Below, one piece after another: positions 1 through 8,245 of a DNA stretch of 48,475 nt. The stretch is from Phreatobacter sp. (GTDB lineage Bacteria > Pseudomonadota > Alphaproteobacteria > Rhizobiales > Phreatobacteraceae). The DNA lies in NCBI RefSeq assembly GCF_022843985.1, contig NZ_JALHMP010000031.1:1-48475 (forward strand), in the 5' to 3' direction. Each line of letters opens with the position of its first letter. Position 1 is the first letter of the stretch. The notes beneath the pieces are model-generated. The model saw only the letters and a list, made by a program, of their open reading frames with translations, was not told the origin of the DNA and did not search any database. A program made the position numbers and the translations under genes.

Positions 1-98
1 CCGGCGCTGAGGCGCCATCCCCCGGCGCGGAGCCTTCCGCGCCCGACGGTGCCCGCCACGGCGACCCGACGGTCGCTGCCTGCCGTTATGGGCCTTCC

Positions 99-986
99 AT
101 GTCCGCCGGACCTGCCCTCTCGCGCCCTGCCACCCTCGCCGGCTTCGGCGCCATCGCCCTGTGGGGCCTCCTGGCGCTGTTCACCGCGGCCTCGGGGACC
201 GTGCCGCCCTTCCAGCTGACGGCCATGACCTTCGCCATCGGTGGCGGCATCGGGCTCGCGGTGGTGGCGACGCGCCCGGGCGGCCTGGCGCTGCTGGTCC
301 AGCCGCCGCGGGTCTGGCTGCATGGCGTCGCCGGACTGTTCGGCTATCACGCGCTCTATTTCACCGCCCTGCGCTTCGCCCCCGCGGCGGAGGCGAACCT
401 CCTCAACTATCTCTGGCCGCTGCTGATCGTCGTCTTCTCGGCGCTGCTGCCGGGTGAGCGGCTGAAAGCCCACCACCTCCTCGGCGCGCTGCTGGGTCTC
501 GCCGGCACGGTGCTGCTGATCGCCGGGCGCGGCGGGCTGGGTGCCGGCTTCGCCTCCGGCCATCTCCTCGGCTATGCCGCCGCCCTCGGCTGCGCCCTGG
601 TCTGGTCGGCCTATTCGGTGACGGCGCGGCTGCTGCCGGACGTGCCCACCGAGGCGGTCGCCGGCTTCTGCCTTGCCACCGCCGCCCTGGCGCTCGGCTG
701 CCATCTTGTGCTGGAGACCACGGTCTGGCCGGGCTCCGCCGTCGAATGGCTGGCGATCCTCGCCCTTGGCCTCGGCCCGGTGGGGGCGGCCTTCTACCTC
801 TGGGACCGCGGCATGAAGCGCGGCGACATCCAGGTGCTGGGGGCGGCGAGCTATGCCGCGCCGGTGATCTCGACCCTGGCGCTGGTCGCCTTCGGCCATG
901 CCCAGGCGAGCCTCGTGCTCGGGACCTCGGTGGCGCTCATCGTGGCGGGATCGGTGGTCGCGGCGAAGGACATGATCAGGCGGTAG
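99..986 (+). CDS. EamA/DMT-family exporter, YddG-like
   Basis: Inner-membrane transporter of the drug/metabolite superfamily, probably exporting a small metabolite. The 295-residue protein is almost wholly hydrophobic and fits ten membrane segments in two EamA repeats (about residues 10-140 and 155-290). The motif NYLWPLL near residue 104, after an Ala/Glu-rich turn, resembles YddG-type aromatic amino acid exporters, so aromatic compounds are a plausible but unproven substrate. An aromatic biosynthesis unit follows on the other strand. The first ATG of the conserved part is used. No clear ribosome-binding site is visible, and the frame stays open to the window edge. The gene stands alone and ends at a palindromic repeat. 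Confidence 0.85.
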   Translation: MSAGPALSRPATLAGFGAIALWGLLALFTAASGTVPPFQLTAMTFAIGGGIGLAVVATRPGGLALLVQPPRVWLHGVAGLFGYHALYFTALRFAPAAEANLLNYLWPLLIVVFSALLPGERLKAHHLLGALLGLAGTVLLIAGRGGLGAGFASGHLLGYAAALGCALVWSAYSVTARLLPDVPTEAVAGFCLATAALALGCHLVLETTVWPGSAVEWLAILALGLGPVGAAFYLWDRGMKRGDIQVLGAASYAAPVISTLALVAFGHAQASLVLGTSVALIVAGSVVAAKDMIRR

Positions 987-1020
987 GAGGCAGGTGGCGC
1001 TCGCCTCCTGCACCACCTTT

Positions 1021-1113
1021 CCGTCATGCCCGGGCTTGGCCCGGGCATCCACGAATTCCTTTTGCCGCGGTGGTCAAGTCGTGGATGGCCGGGACAAGCC
1101 CGGCCATGACGGG
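1021..1113 (+). repeat. Palindromic intergenic repeat, copy 1 (two hairpins)
   Basis: Element of about 92 bp lying between two convergent genes. It has two strong hairpins: arms 1026-1035/1039-1048 (10 bp, 3-nt loop) and 1085-1093/1099-1107 (9 bp, 5-nt loop). The whole unit begins with GTCATG and ends with CATGAC. Three more copies lie at 18401, 40590 (inverted) and 45020, all in 3'-3' gaps. A REP-like element acting as bidirectional terminator or RNA 3'-end stabiliser is likely. Confidence 0.85.
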
Positions 1114-1136
1114 TAGGGCAGCGGCAGCAGGCGCCC

Positions 1137-1898
1137 TCACCCCTGCTGCATCCGCCGGCAATGATAATCATAGCCCAGGGTGAAGCCGAGCCGCGTGTAG
1201 AGGGCATGGGCCTTCACATTGGTCTTGCGCACCTGGAGATAGGCCGTGTGGGCGCCGTGCGACCGGCCCCAGTGCAGCAGCGCGCCGATCATGCGCTGTC
1301 CGGCGCCCGATCCGCGGGCGACGGGCGTGACAGCGAGATCATAGAGGCCGACATAGCCGCGATCGGCCACGGCGAGGCCGAAGCCGACCGCCTGCCTGTC
1401 GACATAGACGGTGGCGAAGGCGGTCTCGACCCGGATGGCGCCGACGATGCGGGCGAGCATGTCGCGCTGCCAGTCGGCGAGGTCATAGGCCCCCGCCGCC
1501 CCGTCGATCCAGGCCTGCGAGGGTTCCTGCGAGAGGACGACGGCGGCATCGGTCGCACCCGTCATCTTCACCCGGTCGGCGAGGGAAGCGACCATGACAT
1601 CGGTCTCGTCGTAGACGGTCCAGCCGGCGCTGGCGAGGGCGGCGTCGATCCCCTCCCCGGCCAGCGGGGTGATGCGCACCATCGGCTCGATGCCGGCCTT
1701 GCGGTAGAGCGTCCTGACGGTGCGGATGAGCTCCTCGCCGGAGATCGACGAGGGGTAGAAGGGGCTCGCCGCATTGGAGCGCTTGGTATGGCCGCCGGCC
1801 ATGCGCAGCAGCCAGCCGTCGCAATAGACGGTCTGCAGCGCCGGCCAGGCATTGAAGAGGCGCTCCTCCAAGGTGCGGACGAGGGCGATGTCGGTCAT
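1137..1898 (-). CDS. GNAT-family N-acetyltransferase
   Basis: Predicted acetyl-CoA-dependent N-acetyltransferase, substrate unknown. The 253-residue protein has an atypical N-terminal half and a C-terminal GNAT core. Acetyl-CoA motif A lies at about 187-206 (DLAVTPVARGSGAGQRMI) and motif B follows around 228-240 (NVKAHALYTRLGF). It is the last gene of the leftward unit ridA-like / chorismate mutase / hisC / prephenate dehydrogenase / cupin, 11 nt after the cupin gene, so it is probably co-transcribed. Nothing in the sequence ties it to aromatic amino acids beyond position. Confidence 0.85.
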   Translation of the reverse strand: MTDIALVRTLEERLFNAWPALQTVYCDGWLLRMAGGHTKRSNAASPFYPSSISGEELIRTVRTLYRKAGIEPMVRITPLAGEGIDAALASAGWTVYDETDVMVASLADRVKMTGATDAAVVLSQEPSQAWIDGAAGAYDLADWQRDMLARIVGAIRVETAFATVYVDRQAVGFGLAVADRGYVGLYDLAVTPVARGSGAGQRMIGALLHWGRSHGAHTAYLQVRKTNVKAHALYTRLGFTLGYDYHCRRMQQG

Positions 1899-1909
1899 GG
1901 GACTGCCTG

Positions 1910-2347
1910 TCAGGTGCCCGGCATCCAGCCGGGAGGCGCCAGCCGGAAGCCGGCGAAATCGAACCCGGGCGCGACGGTGCAGCCGACCAGCGTCCAGTCG
2001 CCGAGGCTCTCGGCGGCCTGCCAGTGGTGCGGCGGCACGATCCCCTGAGGCCGCTCGCCGGCGGCCAGATCGGCGCCGAGGACGAGGTGGGCGACCGGTC
2101 CGGCATCGCCCGCCGCCAGCGACAGTCTGAGTGGCGCCCCGGCGTGCCAGTGCCAGATCTCGACGGCATCGACCGTATGCCAGTGGGACCGCTCGCCGCG
2201 CCGGAGCAGGAAATAGATCGCGGTGGAGGCGGCCCGCCCGTCCGCGCCGGGCGCATCGCGGAAGGTCTCGACGAAGAAGCCGCCCTCGGGATGGGGCTTC
2301 AGGCCGAGCAGGGCGATGATGGCGTCGGCGGTCATGCTGGCGGTCAC
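1910..2347 (-). CDS. Cupin-fold protein of the DUF985 (Cupin_5) family
   Basis: Small cytosolic cupin of 145 residues. Family features visible are HPEGGFFVETFRD near the start, a metal-type cluster (SHWHTVDAVEIWHWH, about 54-68), VPPHHWQAAES, and a VAPGFDF segment near the end. Members adopt a single-domain beta barrel and their reaction is not established; a sugar or small-molecule ligand role is only inferred in the family. Its ATG overlaps the stop of the prephenate dehydrogenase gene by 4 nt (ATGA), which indicates translational coupling and membership in the same operon. Confidence 0.8.
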   Translation of the reverse strand: MTASMTADAIIALLGLKPHPEGGFFVETFRDAPGADGRAASTAIYFLLRRGERSHWHTVDAVEIWHWHAGAPLRLSLAAGDAGPVAHLVLGADLAAGERPQGIVPPHHWQAAESLGDWTLVGCTVAPGFDFAGFRLAPPGWMPGT

Positions 2348-3264
2348 TTGCGGTTACGCCCGAAATCCGGATCGGCCGTGTCCTGGCGCTGGTCGATGAT
2401 CGAGCGGCGGATGGCGCGGGTGCGGGTGAAGAGGTCGAAGAGCTGGTCGCCCTGGCCCCAGCGGATGTTGCGCTGGAGGGCGATCAGGTCCTCGGTGAAG
2501 CGGCCCAGCACCTCCAGCACCGCCTCCTTGTTGTGGAGAAAGACGTCGCGCCACATGGTCGGGTCGGAGGCGGCGATGCGGGTGAAGTCGCGGAAGCCGC
2601 CGGCCGAGAACTTGATGACCTCGCTCTCGGTGACGGTCTCGAGGTCGGAGGCGGTGCCGACGATGTTGTAGGCGATGAGATGCGGCACGTGGCTGGTGAT
2701 GGCCAGAACGAGGTCGTGATGGTCTGGCGCCATGACCTCGGTCTTCGAGCCAAGGCCCTGCCAGAAGGCCGCCAGCCTGTCGATGGCGGCGGGATCGGTG
2801 TCCGGCACCGGAGTGAGGATGCACCAGCGGCCGTGGAACAGTTCGGGGAAGCCGGAATCGGGTCCGGAATGTTCGGTGCCCGCCACCGGATGGGCGGGGA
2901 TGAGATGAACCCCGGTCGGCATATGCGGCGCCATCTGGGCGACGATCGAGCCCTTGGTGGAGCCGACATCGGAGACGATGGCGCCCGGCTTCAGATGCGG
3001 CCCGATGGCCTCGGCCACCGCCCCCATGGCGCCGACGGGCACGCAGGCGATGACGAGGTCAGCGTCCTGAACGGCCGCCGCCAGATCGGTGGTCGCGGCG
3101 TCGGCGATGCCGAGTTCGCGCACGCGGGCGATGACGGCCTCGGAGCGGTCCGCGGCCACCACGGTGCCGGCCAGCGGCACGGCCTTGAGGCCACGCGCGA
3201 TGGACGAGCCGATCAGCCCCATGCCGATCAGCGCGACCTTGCCGAAGAGGGGCTGGCCGGTCAC
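2344..3264 (-). CDS. tyrC: Prephenate/arogenate dehydrogenase
   Basis: Oxidative decarboxylation of prephenate or arogenate on the way to tyrosine, NAD(P)-dependent and cytosolic. The 306-residue protein has an N-terminal Rossmann motif ([15 protein letters not shown], about 12-26), the family segment VGSTKGSI, the catalytic-region [11 protein letters not shown] (about 124-134) and a helical C-terminal domain. No ACT domain is present. It is coupled to hisC upstream and to the cupin gene downstream by 4-nt overlaps. Which substrate is used cannot be decided from sequence, so the symbol is tentative. Confidence 0.9.
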   Translation of the reverse strand: MTGQPLFGKVALIGMGLIGSSIARGLKAVPLAGTVVAADRSEAVIARVRELGIADAATTDLAAAVQDADLVIACVPVGAMGAVAEAIGPHLKPGAIVSDVGSTKGSIVAQMAPHMPTGVHLIPAHPVAGTEHSGPDSGFPELFHGRWCILTPVPDTDPAAIDRLAAFWQGLGSKTEVMAPDHHDLVLAITSHVPHLIAYNIVGTASDLETVTESEVIKFSAGGFRDFTRIAASDPTMWRDVFLHNKEAVLEVLGRFTEDLIALQRNIRWGQGDQLFDLFTRTRAIRRSIIDQRQDTADPDFGRNRK

Positions 3265-4364
3265 CGTGCCATGAACTCGGCAAGGGTAGCGACGAGGTGG
3301 CGGTTGGCCTCCTCATCGCCGATGGTCAGGCGCAGCGCATCCGGCAGGCCATAGGCGGCGACCCGGCGCAGGACGAGGCCCTTCGACACGAGATAGGCAT
3401 CGGCTTCGGCGGCGGTCCTGCCGGCCTCTTTCGGGAAATGGATCAGCAGGAAATTGCCGACCGAGGGGGTGACGGTCAGGCCGAGCTTCTCGATCTCGGC
3501 GGTCAGCCAGGGCAGCCAGGTGTCATTGTGCTCGATGGCCTTCTGGACGAAGGCCTGGTCGGCAATGGCGGCGGCACCGGCGGCGATCGCCGCGGCATTG
3601 ACGTTGAAGGGGCCGCGGATGCGGTTCACAGCGTCGATGAGATGGGCGGGGCCGACCATCCAGCCGATGCGCAGAGCGGCGAGGCCGTAGATCTTCGAGA
3701 AGGTGCGCGTCATCACGACATTCTCGTTCGACGCCACCAGTTCCAGGCCGCTCTCGTAGTCGTTGCGGCGGACATATTCGGCATAGGCCGCGTCGAGGAT
3801 CAGCAGCACCGATTTCGGCAGGCCGGCATGCAGCCGCTTGACCGCGTCGAAGGGGATGTAGGTGCCGGTCGGGTTGTTGGGATTGGCGAGATAGACGATC
3901 TTCGTCTTCGGCGTCACCGCCGCGAGGATGGCGTCGACATCGGCCGTCAGGTTCTTCTCCTTGACGATGACCGGGGTGCCGCCGGCCGCCAGGATGGCGA
4001 TCTTGTAGACGAGGAAGCCGTGCTCGGTGAACAGGCCCTCGTCGCCGGGCCCGAGATAGGCGTTGGTGAGCAGCGACAGCAGCTCGTCCGAGCCCGAGCC
4101 GCAGAGGATGCGGTCGGCATCGAGGCCGTAGAGCGCGGCGATGGCCTGACGCAGTTCGGCGGAAGTGCCTTCGGGATAGAGCTCCAGCTTGCCGGCGAGC
4201 TTGCTGTAGGCGGCGATGGCGTTCGGGCTGGCGCCGAGCGGCGTCTCGTTGGACGAGAGCTTGTAGACCTTGTCGACGCCGGGGGCGCCGGACTTGCCGG
4301 GGACATAGGCATCGATCGCCATCACACCGGGACGGGGAACGGGACGCGTGGCTTCAAGGGTCAT
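3261..4364 (-). CDS. hisC: Histidinol-phosphate / aromatic aminotransferase
   Basis: PLP-dependent class I/II aminotransferase of 367 residues. In histidine synthesis it converts imidazole-acetol phosphate to histidinol phosphate. Many HisC proteins also aminate aromatic keto acids, which fits its position between chorismate mutase and prephenate dehydrogenase. Visible motifs are [14 protein letters not shown] near residue 34, the NPNNPTGT loop, DAAYAEY, the PLP-lysine segment [16 protein letters not shown], and a C-terminal [11 protein letters not shown]. It starts 39 nt after the chorismate mutase stop and overlaps the next gene by 4 nt. Its location suggests an aromatic rather than purely histidine role. 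Confidence 0.93.
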   Translation of the reverse strand: MTLEATRPVPRPGVMAIDAYVPGKSGAPGVDKVYKLSSNETPLGASPNAIAAYSKLAGKLELYPEGTSAELRQAIAALYGLDADRILCGSGSDELLSLLTNAYLGPGDEGLFTEHGFLVYKIAILAAGGTPVIVKEKNLTADVDAILAAVTPKTKIVYLANPNNPTGTYIPFDAVKRLHAGLPKSVLLILDAAYAEYVRRNDYESGLELVASNENVVMTRTFSKIYGLAALRIGWMVGPAHLIDAVNRIRGPFNVNAAAIAAGAAAIADQAFVQKAIEHNDTWLPWLTAEIEKLGLTVTPSVGNFLLIHFPKEAGRTAAEADAYLVSKGLVLRRVAAYGLPDALRLTIGDEEANRHLVATLAEFMAR

Positions 4365-4403
4365 GTCGGCACCGGATGAGGGGCGGGCCCGGCGGGTGGA
4401 CCG

Positions 4404-5201
4404 TCAGGCGGCTATCGGCTTTGCGGTGTAGCCGACCGTGCGGGCGGCTTCAACAGCCATGCCCGAGGCGGCGTCCTGGGCGATCTCCGCCTCGGAGGCC
4501 TCGCGCGGGCCCCAGGCGAGGAGATGGTGGCGGCCGCCCTCCCCGGCGCTGGCGAGGACAGCGTCGACCTCCACCGGCGGCCGGCCGGCCAGCGTCAGGG
4601 CGACGAGGCGGGTGTCGAGCCCGGCCGTGTCGATGGAGGGATGGCCGATGACCAGGGCCTGGGGCGGCCGCGGGCTGGCGGCGCGGGCAATGGCGGGGGC
4701 GGTGGCCATGGCGATCGGCTGGTCCGGGCCGCCGAGCTTTTCCCACCAGGCGTCGCGGGCGGGGCCGAGGCCGATGAGGCCGAGATCGCCGCGGTCGCGG
4801 GCGATGGCGGCAATGACCGAGCCGGGGCTGGAATGTTTCACCAGCGGCACGCCGAAGCCGAAATGGAAGCGGGCGAGCTCGCGGGCATTCTCCTGCTCCG
4901 GCCCCATCACCACATGGACGGAGTGGGGCGACTGGACATAGGTGAAGGTCGAGATGATCTGCCGCCAGATCTGCACCACGAGTTCCACCGGCAGGCGGCC
5001 CTTGTGGTTGTCGACGAGGCGGCGGACGACGTCGACCTCGCGCGCCGGCCGGAAGGCGGAGCCGGTCTCGGCGGTCTTCTTCACCTCGATCAGCCGCTCG
5101 ATGATCTGGCCGCGCTCCATGAGCAGGCCGTGCATGGCGGCGTCGATACGGTCGATCTCGCCGCGCAGGTCGGCAAGGCTCGGCAGGGTGGGATCGGTCA
5201 T
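4404..5201 (-). CDS. Chorismate mutase with C-terminal PDT-like region
   Basis: Chorismate to prephenate, the branch point to phenylalanine and tyrosine. The first ~95 of 265 residues form an AroQ-type helical chorismate mutase: LRGEIDRIDAAMHGLLMERG with the active-site arginine pattern, then a conserved lysine region and FRPAREVDVVRRL. The remaining ~165 residues are rich in Ala/Gly and look like a periplasmic-binding-type or prephenate-dehydratase-like lobe (HSSPGSVIAAIARDRGDLGLI). No threonine-arginine-phenylalanine dehydratase motif or ACT domain is seen, so dehydratase activity is unlikely. It lies 23 nt after the ridA-like gene and 39 nt before hisC. Confidence 0.85.
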   Translation of the reverse strand: MTDPTLPSLADLRGEIDRIDAAMHGLLMERGQIIERLIEVKKTAETGSAFRPAREVDVVRRLVDNHKGRLPVELVVQIWRQIISTFTYVQSPHSVHVVMGPEQENARELARFHFGFGVPLVKHSSPGSVIAAIARDRGDLGLIGLGPARDAWWEKLGGPDQPIAMATAPAIARAASPRPPQALVIGHPSIDTAGLDTRLVALTLAGRPPVEVDAVLASAGEGGRHHLLAWGPREASEAEIAQDAASGMAVEAARTVGYTAKPIAA

Positions 5202-5224
5202 GGCAGGTCCGGCCGGTTGCGGCG

Positions 5225-5635
5225 TCAGGAGAAGAGGGTATCGGTGGCCACGCCCGGCAGGGCGGCGGTGACCTCGATCTCGACCTTCATCTGGGGCTTG
5301 AACAGGCCGGCCACGACGAGAAGGGTGGAGGCCGGGCGGATGTCGCCGAAGACCTCGCCGAAGATCGGGAACACCGTCTCGGCATCGGCCGCATCGGTGA
5401 TGTAATAGGTGGCGCGCACGACATTCGCCATGGAGGTGCCGGCCTCCTTCAGCGTCGCCGCGATGGTGCGGAAGCAGTTGCGCGTCTGCTCCTCGATGCC
5501 CGCGGGCAGCGTCATGGTGGCATAGTCGTAGCCCGTCGTGCCGGCGACGAAGACGAAACCGCCCTGCACCACGGCGCGGGAATAGCCGGCCGTCTTCTCG
5601 AAGGGTGAGCCGGTGGAGATGAGGCGGCGGTCCAT
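5225..5635 (-). CDS. RidA/YjgF-family protein lacking the canonical arginine
   Basis: 136-residue trimeric-fold Rid family protein. RidA proper hydrolyses enamine/imine intermediates leaked by PLP enzymes. In Escherichia coli RidA the catalytic arginine sits in the PARS motif; here the equivalent segment reads RPASTLLVVAGLF (about 100-112), with serine in place of that arginine. This places it in a divergent Rid subfamily for which the enamine deaminase reaction is not expected. It is the first gene of the leftward amino-acid unit, 23 nt before chorismate mutase, and precedes the PLP enzyme HisC. Confidence 0.88.
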   Translation of the reverse strand: MDRRLISTGSPFEKTAGYSRAVVQGGFVFVAGTTGYDYATMTLPAGIEEQTRNCFRTIAATLKEAGTSMANVVRATYYITDAADAETVFPIFGEVFGDIRPASTLLVVAGLFKPQMKVEIEVTAALPGVATDTLFS

Positions 5636-5706
5636 GGCGGTGGTCCTGGCGTGGGGCGCGGGGAGCGAGGTTTACACAGTCGCGGCCGCCGGGAACAGAT
5701 GGCGCG

Positions 5707-5734
5707 GCGCGGGAGAGGGCCCCGCTCCCGGCGC
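5707..5734 (-). terminator. Possible hairpin after the response regulator
   Basis: Imperfect inverted repeat (arms 5707-5715 and 5725-5734, one bulged base) just downstream of the leftward two-component operon. No T-rich run follows on the minus strand, so intrinsic termination is uncertain. Confidence 0.25.
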
Positions 5735-5745
5735 GACGGACCGGT

Positions 5746-6474
5746 TCAGTCGGCGGGCGGGCGGGCGGCGGCGGGATCGGCCTCCAGCCGATAGCCGAGA
5801 CCGCGCTGGGTATGGATCAGCGGCACCGCGCCGGTGTCGATCTTGTTGCGCAGCCGGCCGATATAGACGTCGACGATGTTGGTGAGCGGGTCCTCGTTGA
5901 CCCCCCAGACATTGGCGAGGATGCGCTCGCGGCTGAACAGCCGCCCCGGCGCGCTCATCAGCAGTTCGAGCAGGGCCAGTTCGCGCACCGTGAGGGCCAC
6001 GACCTTGCCGGCGCGGGTCACCTTCATCGTGGTGCGGTCCAGTTCGAGGTCGGCGACCCGCAGGACGGTGGTGGCGGCCGCCTTGAGGCCGCGGCCGCGG
6101 CGCCGCAGGGCCTCGATCCGCGCCAGGAGTTCCTCGAAATCGAAGGGCTTGCAGAGATAGTCGTCGGCCCCGAGGCGCAATCCGGCGACGCGGTCCTCGA
6201 CGGTCGAGAGCGCCGTGAGGACCAGGATGGGCAGCTCGACCTGGGCGGCGCGCAGCGTCTGGCAGACCTCCAGGCCGGTGATGTCGCCGAGCATGATGTC
6301 GAGGATGACCAGCGTGGTCTCGCCGCCGGCGGACTGCTCCTTCCAGGCCGCCCGGGCGAGGTCCAGCCCGTCGCGGCCATTGCGGGCCACCTGCACGCGC
6401 ATGCCCTCGGCGCGCAGGCCCCGCTGCAGGAAGTCGGCGATGCGCTGGTCGTCTTCGATGATCAGGATGTTCAT
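5746..6474 (-). CDS. OmpR/PhoB-type response regulator
   Basis: DNA-binding response regulator of 242 residues. The receiver domain (1-120) has the acidic pair at residues 8-9, the phospho-acceptor Asp59 (VILDIMLGD), Thr87 and Lys109 (CKPFDF). The C-terminal winged helix (about 138-230) ends with RGLGYRLE, as in the PhoB family. It is the second gene of the operon, its ATG overlapping the kinase stop by 4 nt. Kinase-first order is less usual for this family. Probable targets are the kinase operon itself and the divergent secreted NTF2-like gene, because tandem 11-bp repeats separate them. Confidence 0.93.
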   Translation of the reverse strand: MNILIIEDDQRIADFLQRGLRAEGMRVQVARNGRDGLDLARAAWKEQSAGGETTLVILDIMLGDITGLEVCQTLRAAQVELPILVLTALSTVEDRVAGLRLGADDYLCKPFDFEELLARIEALRRRGRGLKAAATTVLRVADLELDRTTMKVTRAGKVVALTVRELALLELLMSAPGRLFSRERILANVWGVNEDPLTNIVDVYIGRLRNKIDTGAVPLIHTQRGLGYRLEADPAAARPPAD

Positions 6475-8111
6475 GCGGGGACCTTCGGCACGGTGAAGGC
6501 GAGCGGCAAGGTCACTGTGGCGGTCGTGCCGCGACCGGGGGCGCTGGTGATGGCGATCTCACCGCCGTGACCGCGGGCGAGGACCCGCGCGATGGGCAGC
6601 CCGAGGCCGCTGCCATCAGCGCGATGGGCGATTGCCGCGGGCGCCCGGTGGTTGCGGTCGAAGACCCGGGGCAGGTCATCGGCGGCGATGCCGATCCCTT
6701 CATCGTGGATCCGGACCTCGACCAGAGGGCGCGGCCCATCGATCGCCACGGCCTCCAGCCGCACCGTCTGGCCGGGGCGTGAATAGCGCACGGCATTGTC
6801 GACGAGGGCCAGCAGGAGCTGCCTGAGGCGGTCGGCATCACCGCTCATCGCCAGGGCCGCCGGCCAGGGCTCGTGCTCCAGCCGCACCCCGCTCGCCAGG
6901 GCCATGGCCTGGCCATGGGAGTGCACGTCGTTGAGCACGGCGACGAGATCGACGGGGACCCGGCGCAGCGACAGGGCGTCGATGTCGCTGCGGGCCATGG
7001 TCAGGAGATCGTCGATGGCGAGGCCGAGCTGGCGCGAGGCATCCTCGATCCGCCGCAGCGAGCCCCTGTATTCGTCCGCGGGTTTGGGATCACCGCGCAG
7101 GGCGATCTGCGCCTCGCCGCGGATGGCGGTCGTCGGCGTGCGCAATTCGTGGCTGATGTCGGCGAAGAGCTGGCGCCGGCGCACCTCCGCCTCGCGCTGG
7201 GCGACGAGCGCGGAGGTCAGTTCGTCGGTGCGGGCGGCGACCTGTTCCTCGAGCGCCTGGCGCGCCTCGGTCTCGATGCGCCGGCGCTCGGCCAGTTCCG
7301 CCGCCATGGCATCCATGCTGCGGGCGACGGCGGCGAATTCGTCGGAGCCGGAGAGGCCGATCCGGTGCGACAGGCGGCCGGCTCGCAAGGCCGCGGCGCC
7401 CTCGGAGAGGCTGCGCAGCGGGCCGCGCAGGGCGCGGGCGAAGAAGGCGGCCAGCAGCAGGGCGGCGAGGGCGAGCGTGGTGGTCGACCCGATCCAGAAC
7501 CGCCGCAGCCAGGCGAGCGCAGCATTGGTGTCGGCCCGCTTCTCGCGCAGGGAGACATCCTCCCGGTCGATGCTGTCGGCGAGCAGCAGGCGCAGATCCT
7601 GTCCCTCGGCCCGGTCGAACAGTTCATTGGCGATCGACCAGGCGAGGTTGGTGTCCATGCCGACGGGCGGCGGGTTGAGGCTCGCCAGCCCCCGCTCGAG
7701 CTGGGCGATGCTGCCCTCCAGAACCACCAGCGCGTCGCGGCGCCCGGCCTGCCGCTGGCGGGCGGCCGGGCCGTCGTCCAGCACCACGGCCTGATCGGCG
7801 AGCGCCTTGAGATCGGCGAGGATGACCCGCATCCGCTGCAGCAGCGCGTCGCGCTGGCTGTCGCGCGCACCGGCCCCGAACTGCTGCTGGGCGAGCCAGG
7901 TGCGCAATTGCTGCTTCTCGGAGCGCAGCTCGGTGAAGCCCTGCCGGATATCGGCGGCGACACGCCCGCGCAGCACGTGGCGCTCCGCCTCCCCCACGGC
8001 CCACAGCGCCACGGCGCCCTGGATCACGGCGATCGAGCCGAGGGCGGCCAGGGCGAGCGTCAGGCGCCTCCCGAAGACATTGGTCTCATGCGCCGGCGGT
8101 GGGGTCGTCAT
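6471..8111 (-). CDS. Membrane sensor histidine kinase
   Basis: 546-residue inner-membrane kinase that phosphorylates the adjacent response regulator. Order: membrane segment about 18-38; a periplasmic, largely helical sensor region of ~165 residues with charged and Ala/Leu-rich stretches; second membrane segment about 206-227; HAMP about 228-280; coiled linker; HisKA with the phospho-histidine His321 (DISHELRTP); and a HATPase domain (N box DNAVRY, DEGIGIA, GSGLGLPIARV). The sensed signal is unknown. The start codon lies 7 nt from a set of four TTCA boxes, so autoregulation is likely. Confidence 0.92.
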   Translation of the reverse strand: MTTPPPAHETNVFGRRLTLALAALGSIAVIQGAVALWAVGEAERHVLRGRVAADIRQGFTELRSEKQQLRTWLAQQQFGAGARDSQRDALLQRMRVILADLKALADQAVVLDDGPAARQRQAGRRDALVVLEGSIAQLERGLASLNPPPVGMDTNLAWSIANELFDRAEGQDLRLLLADSIDREDVSLREKRADTNAALAWLRRFWIGSTTTLALAALLLAAFFARALRGPLRSLSEGAAALRAGRLSHRIGLSGSDEFAAVARSMDAMAAELAERRRIETEARQALEEQVAARTDELTSALVAQREAEVRRRQLFADISHELRTPTTAIRGEAQIALRGDPKPADEYRGSLRRIEDASRQLGLAIDDLLTMARSDIDALSLRRVPVDLVAVLNDVHSHGQAMALASGVRLEHEPWPAALAMSGDADRLRQLLLALVDNAVRYSRPGQTVRLEAVAIDGPRPLVEVRIHDEGIGIAADDLPRVFDRNHRAPAAIAHRADGSGLGLPIARVLARGHGGEIAITSAPGRGTTATVTLPLAFTVPKVPA

Positions 8112-8117
8112 CCGATG

Positions 8118-8161
8118 TTCATGAAGAATTCAGTGCGCGCTCATGCCGGGTTCAAGGCGGC
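8118..8161. promoter_or_regulatory. Four 11-bp-phased TTCA boxes, likely response-regulator site
   Basis: Between the kinase gene and the NTF2-like gene, boxes TTCATG, TTCAGT, CTCATG and TTCAAG begin at 8118, 8129, 8140 and 8151, exactly 11 nt apart. Direct repeats spaced one helical turn are typical of sites for OmpR/PhoB-family regulators, and such a regulator is encoded next door. A weak -10-like TACAAC at 8177-8182 lies about 20 nt beyond the last box, in line with activation of the rightward NTF2-like gene. Confidence 0.6.
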
Positions 8162-8245
8162 GTCAGCCGCGGGGCCTACAACGTCGACACGCGGTCGAAC
8201 CCGGCCGCCCCGCCTGACGCCGATAGCGTTCCCCTAGGAGAGCAC

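Noticed and set aside
1-98. Possible upstream coding sequence at the left edge
   Set aside because: Two rightward frames are open, but 98 nt without a conserved motif cannot support a gene.
8099-8245. Longer start for the NTF2-like protein
   Set aside because: It would place the signal peptide internally and run through the regulatory repeats. The ATG at 8246 has a good AGGAG site.
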